Below are positions 43,862-54,770 of a stretch of DNA of 64,000 bases, in pieces. A program made the translations under genes and the position numbers. The stretch is from Cunninghamia lanceolata (taxonomy: Eukaryota; Streptophyta; Pinopsida; Cupressales; Cupressaceae): the NCBI GenBank assembly GCA_027924645.1, contig BSBN01001362.1, forward strand, positions 930,001 through 994,000, read 5' to 3'. The notes under the pieces were generated by a model that saw only the letters and a list, made by a program, of their open reading frames with translations, searched no databases and was not told the origin of the DNA. Numbering within the stretch: the first letter of the stretch is position 1; every line of letters starts with the position of its first letter.

Positions 43862-44966
43862 GACACGTTGGGTAAAAAGTTTGTGAGCATAGGCTCACAA
43901 AAGTAGAGTTGAGTAGTCAAACTACCCTTTCAGGTTGCAAACAACCTGCAACAAACTCCATCGCTGTCAAATGTGCACATTGTCAATTCATCTTCCTCTT
44001 CTTCAAGCATCGTACTGGAACAACTATCATCTTCCTCCCACAACTCCATTCACCACTCTTCTCCCCTCTTGTGGATTCACATCCACCATGTGCCATCCTT
44101 TTTCACCAAATTACTTCTCTCCTCTCCTCCTTCATGGGATCCATCCCACTAGTAACCGACCTCCTCTACCAAACTCTCATGTCACTCATACAACTTGCAA
44201 CATATAAATCTTCATCGAATACCTTATGGAAATTGAAGATTTCTATAGGTTCTTCTCCACACTCTTCAACCCTAGCTACCCACAATGGAAGTACAAAAGC
44301 ATCATCTAAATATGTAACAATGTTTACCTCTTCAATCACTGTTGCAAATTCACTGCATCATTAACTTTGACCTCCTTCGCTACGATGCTTGTCTTCTCGC
44401 TTTCAATCACTATAATCGTTTCCAACCATTCATTCTCCACTGCCAAAATCTGTGACAATAAGTCATCCTCTATGTCATCCTTTGCTCCAACCTCTTCATC
44501 ATCCTTCATTCCAACCTCTTCGTATTCCATCGCTGCCCACCTCTTCATATTCAACTGCTACCACTTTTGCATTCTCTTTCTTATCCTCATCACGCTTGAG
44601 CAATTTATCATGCTGCCATGCTTCCAATCTACTCAATCTCTTATCTAATCTCTCACATATACCTACCATGATCTCAAGAGTCTTTCACTCTTGATACTGC
44701 CTCTAACCTTCCCATATCATGAGCTTCTTCCTTATGACTATACCCATCTTGTTCATTGTTGCAATCCCACCTCAATCTACATCACACTCTTCACAATATA
44801 TAATTCCTCGTGGCTATCTAGCTCTCGATTGCTTAGGGATTCTCTACCTGCAACAATCCTCAACAAACTCTCCATAACCGCTTCACTCTCCCACAGGTCT
44901 TGGCATAGGCTGTCTCACGTTCGGCGATCTACCTATGCACTCAGGAACTCCCACTCTGATACCATT
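43862..44966 (-). other. Array internal region 3 with the most complete N-terminus of the acidic ORF
   Basis: PBS complement ACTCTGATACCA at 44953-44964. On the minus strand the N-terminus MVGICERLDKRLSRLEAW continues without a stop into QHDKLLKRDEDKKEN (about 44672-44560), which shows the ancestral ORF began there. After that it is damaged: a Glu-rich block has an internal duplication (two EEVG-type repeats near 44480-44530), there is a gap, and a frame change near 44350. The C-terminal EETMEIFNFHK-type segment has mutated to a Pro-containing form (GEEPIEIFNFHK) near 44230-44260. Confidence 0.7.
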
Positions 44967-46524
44967 TGTCACAAAGAGACAAACCACTCTTCCTCAATCA
45001 ACCATTCACAAACACAAAATTGAAACTCACAAGACAAGATTGCAACATAACAAATTAACTCAAGAATGTATTAAAATTCTTTATTAAAAAATAAGAACAC
45101 ATTCAAAAAATACAATTTATATTGTTGGCCTTCAATGGCCTCCCTCACAGTTATCAAAACATTCAGTTTTCTTCTTCTTTGGAAGCTAACTCTTCTTCTC
45201 TATTTTTGTCAAAATCTATTTGAGATCCCTGATAGAACCCTCAAATTCCCCCACTTTGTATGCAACCACCTCCCTTCTCTCTTCCCATCTGTGCCTTCCA
45301 CACTCAATCAACCTTTCTGTGGCATCAATTCTACCGCTTTTATTATCTAATTCACCCCTTTTCTATTACTCCTTACCAAGCTGAATTTTTTTTTTCTATC
45401 CTCTGGCAGCCCCCCATCTTTATCATTCTCTGATTGCAGCCAATATTATTTTTTCCCAGCCACAAAAGTGGCGTTCAATATGGCGCTTGTTAAATACAAA
45501 AATAATAATACTTTATTATGCCTCATATGAGGCATTGAAACTTCTCAATATGGCATTTCCTCTATTTCTAGCACTGCCCAAATATATCTATTTATATATC
45601 TTATTTTACTTTAATTGCTATGTGGTAATTTGTCTTAGTTGAGCGGTTCATTTCCCTGAATTATATGCCTCACATGAGGCATTTTAATCTGCAAATTTAA
45701 TTGCTTGGAATATGCTAAGTGGGTGTTTCATTTATGCATTTGTCCTTTCTTTTGACTGTTTTAAACCATTTAATATTTTATGTTTAAAAATATATACAAC
45801 ACTCTCTAAAATGGGTGTTAATAAATTTTGTAAAAGTGTGTATTAAATGCCACATAAATCATTCCTTGTTTACTGCTAAAATTTGACCTCCAAGGATCAA
45901 CATACAACTTTAAAATAGACTAAGCATATCCTCTAACCTGGATCTCTATGAAATCGTTTAAATACCTTCAATAATATCTTGGAAAGTTGTGCAAATATTT
46001 TGAAGAAGAAATTGTGTGACTGTGATAGGATGTGCGGATTGGGTGCCCGTAGGCAAAAATTTCAAAGTTCTCAGTTTTGCATGAAAATTGACAAGGGTGT
46101 TTGGAATATCATAGTAGGACTCGTTGCAGAAAGATTTCTCTCTAGCCTCAAAGAATTTCAAAATTTTAAACTTTCCGTAAATTGCCATCCCCAAACAGAA
46201 AGTTTTAAAATCTCCAAAATAGTGTGACATATGATTGGAAAATCTCTGCCAATGCTATCAAAATACCCTAAAAAATATACCTATGAAAGGATTTGATGCC
46301 AAACCTCACCAATATCGTTGAACAATTGTTTCTGTGAAAAGTGTCAATGTGTGCTGAAACCAAACATATGGTGAAAACTAAATTCTTGCAAATATGATTG
46401 TACAAAGTGTCCCCAACACTGAGATATGCCAATACAAGCCCAAGAAAACCAAAATTGAAAGAAACACACTAAAAATCTTTTTGGGTGATGTCGATTGCAC
46501 GTGCGCTCGGGTGCTCCTGCATCA
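44967..46524 (-). repeat. Array LTR4
   Basis: A 1,558-bp LTR, edges TGTCACAAAGAG and CCTGCATCA. It is the outermost LTR on the right; CAACA follows at once (46525-46529). All three palindromes are present (the GCCTCATATGAGGC one near 45520, followed by ATTG). Confidence 0.87.
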
Positions 46525-47391
46525 CAACATGAGATATACATGGGGAAAACCCTTTCGGGTGAAAACCCCACACTCCAAAGCCTACACAATGTATTATCAA
46601 ATCCAAAGAAGATTCAAACACACTTGCAATGCAAGTTCTTTTAGGAGTTCATAAATGTTGAATACTGGAGTAATTTTGGCATCATAACAATACTTGTAAA
46701 TGAACCATAGCACTCCAACTCCAAGCACCAATATATATAGAGAAATACCAAGATGGAGGTAGATTCTAGAGAAGCCACAAAAGAATCTTGTCCAAATCCA
46801 CATGGCCCAAATTCCCAGGCCATAAAGCATGAAAAATACACTTGTCAAAGATTCCCTTTCATCCCTTACAACCCCATACTTGGACACCCCAAATTTTCCC
46901 AAAATAGGTATGACATATTCTCTTACACATCATAAAATTTACCATATGTGACAACAGTTATAGCCGTAAGAGAGATCTATCATAACTAACTATTAATAAA
47001 TGATTATCTTACAACTTGTCATAGTCAAACTTGGGTGCCTACTTTCTCCATCTAAAGATGCTTCTTGACATTTGTCACACCCGTCATAGAATCTTTATTT
47101 TTAGCTCTTACATGTCATAGAATCTGTCATACGTCATAACCTCTTACACAACCCACAAGATGCTGACACATGGCAATGATGTCACCTCAAAATGAGATGC
47201 CTACATTTTCAAATGTTGACTTAACCATCCAAGTCACCTTCCAAGTGGGATGACATGTCAACATGCCACCTCACACTAAATGACAAAACTAGATGATCAA
47301 TATTAAATACAATATAGGAAATTAAATGAATATACAATCAAATAATAAATGCTAGGAAATTGCAAAGGTTGAGACACCTTAATTCTCAACA
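46525..47391 (-). repeat. 3' LTR of Copia 3 (main part), target of the array insertion
   Basis: On the minus strand the LTR begins TGTTGAGAATTAAGG at 47391, directly after a purine tract, and runs to the array junction at 46525. The rest should continue left of 28012. It carries GGGGAAAACCCTTTCGGG and many GTCATAGAATC-like repeats (46980-47150), as does the LTR at 5214-6090, so these two minus-strand Copia elements are related. The outer terminus was not found. Open frames at 46597-46935 on both strands are chance. Confidence 0.7.
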
Positions 47392-47402
47392 TTCTCCCAC
47401 TT
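47392..47402 (-). promoter_or_regulatory. Polypurine tract of Copia 3
   Basis: On the minus strand AAGTGGGAGAA immediately precedes the TGTTGAG start of the LTR, the position of the plus-strand primer. Confidence 0.75.
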
Positions 47403-47570
47403 GTCGAACACCTTGCAAGAGCCAATAGAATGACATAATTTAACTGCTAGAGCCCGAGAGACCCATAGACTTTGAACACCATCTAAACTTCTTTGTGCTC
47501 ACAGGTTTAGTCAAGGAATCTGCAACATTTGTCAAATTGTCAACTTTATCCAAATTCACCTTCCCATCCT

Positions 47571-48990
47571 CTACCATGTCACAAAAAAATGGTACTGGAC
47601 ATCAATATGCTTAGTCCTCGTGTGGAAAGTAGGATTCTTCACCAAACATATGGCACTTTGACTATCACAACAAATAGTAATCTTCCCTGCATCAAACCCA
47701 ACATCAGAACACAATCTCTTAAGCCAAATGGACTCTTTACAAGAGTGAGTTGCTACTATGTACTCTACTTCAATAGTGGACAAAGAAAGGACATGTTGCT
47801 GCTTACTCATCTAACTAATAGCACCACCAAACATAGTGAACACATAAGCACTAGTGGATCTCCTGCTATCAATGTCACTTGCCCAATCTGAATCTAAAAA
47901 TCCTCGAATACAAAGTGAATTCTGAGGTCCTGTAGGATAACCATGATAACATAGAGAATACTTGGAAGTACCCCACAAATATCTAAACACTCTCTTCATC
48001 GCATCCCAATGTACCCATCTAGGATTACCCATAAACTAACTAAGGACTCCCACTTCTTGGGCAATGTTTGGTCTTGTATAGACCATAGCATACATCAAGC
48101 TACCAACTGCACTAGCATAAGGAACTTTTCTCATATCCTCCATCTCTAAAGGAGACTTTAGACAATTTACAATGGATAACTTTGTCCCCATCATAACAGG
48201 AATAGTCAACGGTCTACAAGCTACCATGTTGAATCTCTCCAAAATGGTGTTCACCTACTTACTCTGGCCTAACCAAAGCTTTCTATTAGCTCTATCTCTT
48301 CTGATTTCCATTCCAAGATTGTACCTAGTTGCCCCTAGATCTTTCATCTCAAACCATGCTGACAACTAAGACTTCAAATTAGAAATAAAACTTTTAACAT
48401 TCCTAATGAACAACATATCATCAACATATGATGCAATAATGAGAATTTGACCATTATCCATTTTATAATAAACATAATGATATGATTTCAATCTTAGAAA
48501 TCCTAAACTCAACACAAAGGCATCAAATTTCTGGTACCACATTCTGGGAGATTGGTTCAAACCATTCAAAGACTTTTTCAACTTACAAACTAGATTTTCT
48601 TTACCTTTTACCACGTAGTACTTTGGTTGTGACATATAGATTTCTTCCTCCAAGTCACCATGAAGGAAAGTTGTCTTCGTGCATCCATCTTTTCAACTTC
48701 TAAATTGTATGCTGCAACAAGTGATAACAAGAATCTGATAGATGTCAGCTTTGCAATGGGAGATAAAATCTCACCTTAATCTATTCCCTCAACCTAGGAA
48801 TAACCCTTCGCGACCAACCTTACTTTGAACTTCTTAACACTGCCATCTAAACCAAACTTCTTCTTGAACACCCATTTGCATCCAACAAGTTTATGTCCAT
48901 TAGGCAAGGGCACCGGATCCCAGATATTATTTTTCTTCAAGGAAGCCATCTCTTCTTCCATGGCCTCTTTCTAGGAATCTACATCACTCA
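47571..48990 (-). pseudogene. Copia 3 reverse transcriptase and RNase H (broken)
   Basis: From 48653 to 47571 one frame is kept, broken by stops near 48255-48365, at 48033 and at 47811 (where Trp is expected before MSKQQ). RT reads CKLKKSLNGLNQSPRMWYQK and the catalytic SYVDDMLFI. RNase H reads FLDSDWASDIDSRRSTSAYV, LSLSTIEVEYIVATHSCKES and TKHIDVQYHF. The RT N-terminus is at about 48990-48660 in other frames (VGCKWVFKKKFGLDGS). YVDDML and the W/L-rich RNase H differ from Copia 1 and 2, so this is a different Copia lineage (Tork-like is my inference). Confidence 0.9.
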
Positions 48991-49144
48991 TATCCATAGC
49001 CTTCCTTACGGTCCTAGGCTCATCAGTGTTAGAAATCAAAGAAAAAATACAACTGGAATCATGCAATGAATAAAAAAACCTATCAGGCTATCGCCTTATC
49101 TGTGTGGACCTCCTCAAAAGTTGATATTGAGGCTCTTCTTCTTC

Positions 49145-50215
49145 TTATGAACTTTTAGAGCTACTAGAGATCTCCTCATCATTAGGTTGAACATATGTCT
49201 TTGGTTCAACTTTCTTAGGGGTGGAAGGAAGCTGAACCACATCCTCTTTTGTCTCTTCTTTCTCTAGTTGTAGAGCAACTAAAGAAGGATTGAGCTCTCT
49301 GAAGATCACACTTCTACTATACAGGACTCTCTCGACCACTAGATCCCAAAGCTTGTACCCTTTCACTCAGAATCCATAACCGATGAAGATACACTTCACA
49401 ACCTTGTTCTTAAACTTAGACCTCTTCTCCTTAGGCACATGTGCATATGCCTCACAACCAATACTTGAATGTGTCTCAATGAAATCTTTTTACCAAACCA
49501 CACGTCCATAGGTATCTTATCAATGAGCGCCGATCTAGGAGACCTATTAACCAGGTAACAAGTGGTAGTAACAGCTTCAACTCAGAACTTTTGTTCAAGG
49601 ATAGCTCCACTTAGCATAGTCCTAGCCCTCTCCATCAATGTTCTATTCATCCTCTCTTCAACTCCATTCTGCTGAGGGGTATACAGAGTTGTCTTGTGCC
49701 TCTCAATCCCATGTTCTTTACAGAACTTGTTGAAATTTTCTGAACAAAACTCATTACTGTTTTCAGTCTCCAAACACTTAATCTTTCTACCCTTCTAATT
49801 CTCTACAAGAGATTTTAACTCTTTGAATCTACTAAAGATTTCAGATTTCCTTAGATAAGGAAATACACCCATGTCCTTCTACTATAATCATCAATGAATG
49901 AAACAAAATAAACAGATTTTGAAATCAAAGGAACATTAACATGACCAAACACATCAGAATGAATCAAGTCCAACACCTCAGAAGATTTGTGAGAACTAAA
50001 ATAAAACTGAACATAGTTTTATTTTTCATAAATGCAATGTTCACAAAAATTAAACTTAAGGTACAATCATTCATACCCTCAATGAGGTTTTTATTTTTTA
50101 GGGTCCTCAAACCCTTTTCACCAATGTGACCAAGCCTTTGGTGTCATAAAATTAGATGACTAATCTTTAACTTATCTTAACTAAAGAAACACCATTTAAT
50201 ATATTTGGATTTATT
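49145..50215 (-). pseudogene. Copia 3 integrase (5'-truncated element end)
   Basis: On the minus strand from about 50165: LWHQRLGHIGEKGLRTLKNK (GAG-pre-integrase), then, in other frames, LIHSDVFGHVNVP and FIDDYSRRTWVYFL. METENSNEF near 49773 is followed by TPQQNGVEERMNRT with the catalytic Glu. The end region at 49145-49366 reads KGYKLWDLVVERVLYSRSVI (the usual KGYRLWD segment) and a Glu/Lys-rich linker to RT. Protease and gag are not found to the right; sequence fades out near 50.22 kb. Several frameshifts. Confidence 0.85.
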
Positions 50216-50654
50216 CCAGTCCAAGGCCCTTTGTAAAATGGTTCATAACAACCTTTTTTAAATACTTTTTATTGGATTCCAATATGTATATTATCATATT
50301 CCAATAAAGCTAGTATCAAATTCAAGTAGCACATATTTAGAAATTTCAATACTATTGCTATTAAAATTCTATAATGCAAGTTTTACATTCCAATACATAT
50401 ATAAAATCTACTTTCAAATTAGTATATAGGGAAGAGTGTAATTCCCCTTATTAGAAGAAAGGGGGGTTGGTTGATTGGTAATGGATCAAGCATGGTCCTA
50501 CTATCTTGATTGACGAGTGTACAATATATGAGCGGTAAGTGAGTATGGTCCTATTGCAATTTTTTATACACACGTAAAATCAAAATCCATTTTTATTTTC
50601 TTTTATTTTTATAACATTCACCACTCTAATGGTTGAGAATATATATTACAAAGA
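50216..50654. other. Unassigned AT-rich DNA between Copia 3 and LINE 2
   Basis: No coding or element boundary is readable. The left part may be decayed Copia 3 pol. Confidence 0.5.
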
Positions 50655-50661
50655 TTTTTTT

Positions 50662-52271
50662 GATGAATGAGTACTTATATTAGTTGTAAAAAAAGATAAT
50701 ATTACACATATTCACAAAAAAAAGTGGGTGGAAGAAGTCACACCCCAAAGTCCATATGAGGCCAAGCCCAACTCATCAAAATACAAGACAACAAGCTAAA
50801 GCCAGTAAGTGGAAAGAGATATACATGTAAAGAAGGGTCATGGTCATTCGATTTGCCTCATACATCAATGGGGTATGGGTAATCAAGAATAGGCTCCCAA
50901 TTGGTGATCATTCCCTCTTCATTTTTTTTCTTGGTAGACTGAGTGTCATAAGAAGTCAAGATAGCCAAAGAAAGGAGAGGAAACTTGCTAGAATCTAGTT
51001 ATGTAGGCACCCCCTAGTCATTTGGGTCAGAGGAGGCAAAAGGTGGGTGGGATGGATGAGACCAGTTGTGAGCAGATTGATCACTAGATCTTCGAGGGGG
51101 ATAGGAACTACGTGTTTAAGAATTATGACCTCATTGAGTAGATTGATTACATCCATGCCAATGCCCATGGGGTGGAGAGTGATCCCTGCTTGAGGCTAGA
51201 GTTAGTGGTACTGTAGTAATCATGCATGGGGCATTACCCTAGTGATCTAAAAGCACTTGAGGATGCACCACTTCAAGTGTAACTTTGTTGGTTTGCACTT
51301 GAATCTTTTCATAAGAACATTGGAGCAAATCATAGCTTAAGTATAAATAAAGAATGAATATCAATAGAACAACTAGTGAAAACAACAAATTTCTATCTTT
51401 CTAAATGCTAAAAAGAATTTCCACCTTGAAAGCATGGCACATCTGGGTAAATTTAATAGGAAATATAGGCCAATCTCCCAATAAGACCATATGCCATAAG
51501 AAGGGCTTAGGTCTAAAAGGATTGAAAAATCCATGGATATAATTCCAAGCTTCTTGAGCTCTAGGACAAAACTACAAAAAGTTCTTGAGAGTATCTTGTC
51601 CATAAAATGGGTAGTAAGGATTGACAACTCCTAGATGAGATAATTTGGTACTAATGGGAAGGCCCTAGTAGAGAATGCACTAGGAAAAATGAGCTAGCTT
51701 TGGCTCAAGAATAGTTGACCAAATAGTCTGGAACCTGCATTGCCAAGAGCTGAACAAGGATAGGAGAAGCCATTTGTGATTCAAGTTAGGCACCATGTGG
51801 AGATGTAGGGATAGCCAGGCATATCCCTTGCAAGGTTTGTAGTTCTAAAATGGTGTGTTTGGGTACCATTTCTAATCCTTCCACCAAGGTTTGATGTAAC
51901 AAACCCCTATTTTGTGCAACATATTGAGGGGAACTAAACCAATAATATTCTGGTAAGTCTCCAAATCCTAATTTGAGAGTTTGTAAATTTCAATTTGGCC
52001 TTAGGATAGGCAAGAAAATTCTTAGTAGTTTTGGAAAAAATATTAGGTAGAGTCTTGATACCCATGTTAGAGAATTTTAAAGCATAAATCCATGGAGCCT
52101 TGGTAGGTGGTTGATCTTGATGAAAAAAATAGGAAACCACCAAATGAATTGATGATTAATAGATAATCCCTTATGAAAGTCATTTCCATCCCATAAGAGC
52201 CAAGGTTTGATGGCCTCCTAAGATTTCCAAATGATTTTAATAATAAAAGTGCCTTGAATCTAAATGGGTTC
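50662..52271 (-). pseudogene. LINE 2 ORF2 C-terminus and 3' region (broken)
   Basis: Minus strand, left of the solo LTR. It reads (frame changes throughout) IIKIIWKS and ALMGWK, matching LINE 1 near 23790, then a stretch matching LINE 1 at 23870-24180 (EYYWFSSPQYVAQNRGLLHQ), then poorly readable sequence to the 3' tail. The tail ACTTCTTCCACCCAC and CATTCATC with an A-run parallels LINE 1 at 25835-25913. The 450-bp tandem duplication of LINE 1 is not evident here. Confidence 0.7.
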
Positions 52272-53263
52272 TGTAGACACCTAAAATTGACTTGCTTTTG
52301 CAAACCAATTTATCCCTCCTATTAATGGAATAAAATCATTTTATCCCTAACCATTTGTCTATCCCTTGTGATCAATTAACTTATGTAATTTATCACTAAG
52401 ACCTTACAACACTATCCCTCATTAATCAAATAAATATTTCCCAAAATTTATTTGGTTCAATTCTCCTTTTCCCTAATCCTCATTAATTAGATAAATCATG
52501 GTTATCTAATTGATCTAGCCTACTAATTGACCTACCCTAACCTACCCTAGCCTACCTCATCCTAGCCCTAGGATCAATTAAGCAAAACCTCTATTTAATT
52601 AGTCCTAACCTCTCATTTGGGTGATCAAACCTAGTTTAACACCCTTCCCCACATCCCCCAAATTTAAAATTGAAATAAATCACACATCACATTTACTTCT
52701 CTTACACACCCCTTACCTCACCCATACTCATTCATTACCTCTTATCCCCAAAATGAATTCTTAATTCATTTCCCATTCCCCAAATGAATTTTTAATTCAT
52801 TTTCCATTCTTTCACACCCATACCTCATTTAATCACCCCTTTCCCCAAAATGAATAAAAGATTTACTTTTATTCCTAGCCCTTGATCTCATCTTTCAATC
52901 CTCACCCTCCATCCTCATTTCCAAAACTCTATAAATGAGACCCTCTCTAAGCCATTTAGGAGAGACTTCTTCATGCATCAAACCTCTGCCAAAATCACTC
53001 CACAATCTCCTCATCATACCTCCATAATGTCAAAATCTTGCCTCATCTCCATCTAATCTATCTGAATCCACTTGTCTCTCATCTACATTTGTGTTGAAAA
53101 GCCTTGAGCAATCCACATCTATACACTAGTCTTGGGTAAAATCGGAGGAGACTATCGGGTGCAACTCCTTCCCTCTTGTGCTTGTGAGTTCATTATGAAG
53201 GTATAATCATTGTATTTGCATTTGATTCAGATTCTAACTTTCATTTTGTTCTCATTGATCATA
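52272..53263 (+). mobile_element. Solo LTR (TGTAGACACC family) inside LINE 2
   Basis: A 992-bp block beginning TGTAGACACCTAAAATTG and ending TTGATCATA, flanked by GGTTC at 52267-52271 and 53264-53268. Deleting it and one GGTTC joins LINE sequence that aligns continuously with LINE 1 (AATGCAGGACC and then TTCAAATCCAAG around 23740-23763). No PBS, internal region or second LTR remains, so this is a solo LTR left by recombination. It is the same family as 6478-7279. The last base pair is TA rather than CA, probably a mutation. Orientation is taken from the LTR start. Confidence 0.87.
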
Positions 53264-54770
53264 GGTTCCTTCATTAGAAGAATGGTATAGAGACGAAGAC
53301 CCTTTCAAGAACGACGCCCATTAGGAACTCTAGTAGAAATGTAGTGCTAATCAAAATATTCTAGGCTTCATTTCCTTCAAGGGCTCTGATTATCCATTTG
53401 GCTTGATATGCCAAACCTTGGTGTTGGATTGAAATCAATATCGGACCTTAATAATCAAGAGGGAGGCAATAAAAATACCAAACCACATGATGGAACCCTT
53501 TGACAATATTAACAGAGGCCCATAGAAAGTCCCTCAGAAGTTTTTCAACCTTCAGGTAGGAAGATCTAGAATGAACCCAACATGAAGATTAATAGACATG
53601 TGTAGCAACTAAAATTTTGGAACACACCTAAAATTCCTACCAAGGATAGGGGCTTAGTAATCCCTGGAAGGCTATTTTCTTCTCAATTCTAGCAATAGCC
53701 ACTTGCCACAAGGCAAAAGGAATGGCAAGGAACCTAACAACTTTCTCATGATCAATCCATTTCTTGCCATAGGAGTCTATTTAGGTAGGTTCGTTTAAAA
53801 TAGATTGTTTGTAATATTTATCTTTTTGCCATTGGATACTTGATCTAGAATCCTTACAAAAAACATTTAGGCATTGTAGCATCTATTTGGTATTGTTTTC
53901 TTCTTCCAAGAGATTAGGAAAGAATCATCTGCAAAGTGACCATTGACAAGCTACATTGTGGGACTAAGCAAGGAAATGACTTTAACCAAGTTCTATGAAA
54001 CAACATTAGCCAGGAGATAGCCAAAGCATTTTGCAACAAGCACGTTAAGATCTGGCGCCTTAAATGAAAGCCTTGGGAAATGGATTGAAAAAGGCCAAAT
54101 AAAGGAGATTTCTAGCCACTAAAGGTAATGCACGCATAAGTGTCAACAAAGAGCATTTTTACCAGACACACATTTTGGACCAAATCCTAAAGCTTGAAGC
54201 ATAGAAAGGATAAATGGCCACTCAATGTAATCATAAGCTTTGGTCAAGTCAATTGTAATAAACATGGTTTGCTATTGAGAACATCTATCCCATTCCATTC
54301 CTTCCCATATCACAATGATATTATCAAGAATATACCTAGATTTTATGAATCTAGTTTGCTCAAGACAAACAAATTGAGGAAGAAGATGGTGAAGCTTTAG
54401 AGCAAGTGCCTTGGCAATGATTTTGTAGGAGACATTGAGCAAGGTGATTAGTCTCTAGCTATAGATTCTTGGGGGTCACCAGACTCAGGTATGAACTTTA
54501 TATTCCCTTTGTTTATAATATTTTCTAAGGAATTAGAATGAAAAGCTTCAACATAAATTTTATGAAGATCTTCACCAACCAATTCAAATAGGTCTTTATA
54601 GAATTCATAGGGAAAACCATCACAATGAGGGGCCTTATCATTGGCCATAGAAAATATAGCTTCCTTGAGGTTGTCTTCAGTGACAAGATAATCATAGAAG
54701 ACCTGCTGGGATCGAGAGACTTGGTAGGGAACAACACTCCAATACTGTTGTAGAGCAATGTCTCATTCAT
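53264..54770 (-). pseudogene. LINE 2 reverse transcriptase (broken)
   Basis: On the minus strand: MANDKAPHCDGFPYEFYKD, YVEAFHSNSLENIINKGNIK, FIPESGDP, then a frame change. RFIKSRYILDNIIVIWEGME and MFITIDLTKAYDYIEWPFIL follow, then LQALGFGPK and the catalytic NGHFADDSFLIS at about 53910-53945. From there to 53264 the thumb and connection regions read in pieces (GWFILDLPT, then AKWIIRALEGNEA-like near 53380, matching LINE 1 at 23610-23645). RT uses the nicked target DNA as primer. Unlike LINE 1, the FADD motif is kept, but stops inactivate it. Confidence 0.87.

Larger units (their letters stand above)
28013..46524 (-). mobile_element. Tandem array of a non-autonomous LTR element: four LTRs, three internal regions, one insertion site
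   Basis: The order on the plus strand is LTR1-int1-LTR2-int2-LTR3-int3-LTR4, period about 2.67 kb. A 9-kb Gypsy element interrupts LTR2. All units face the same way (minus), fixed by a TGGTATCAGAGT primer-binding site beside three of the LTRs. LTR1 starts TGATGCA and its far end is TGCATCA, a 7-bp terminal inverted repeat. LTR4 ends ...TGCATCA at 46524. CAACA stands immediately outside both array ends (28008-28012 and 46525-46529), so the whole array lies in one target site. The internal regions (about 1.1 kb) are too short for gag-pol and encode one acidic ORF. Such arrays are expected from unequal recombination between LTRs. Confidence 0.88.

Noticed and set aside
28013..46524. Tandem satellite array or gene cluster
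   Set aside because: The 2.67-kb period is explained by alternating LTRs and internal regions with PBS and a target duplication; not a satellite or gene family.
46597..46935. Overlapping open frames on both strands
   Set aside because: Inside the Copia 3 LTR; no homologous protein pattern, and frames of this length are expected by chance.
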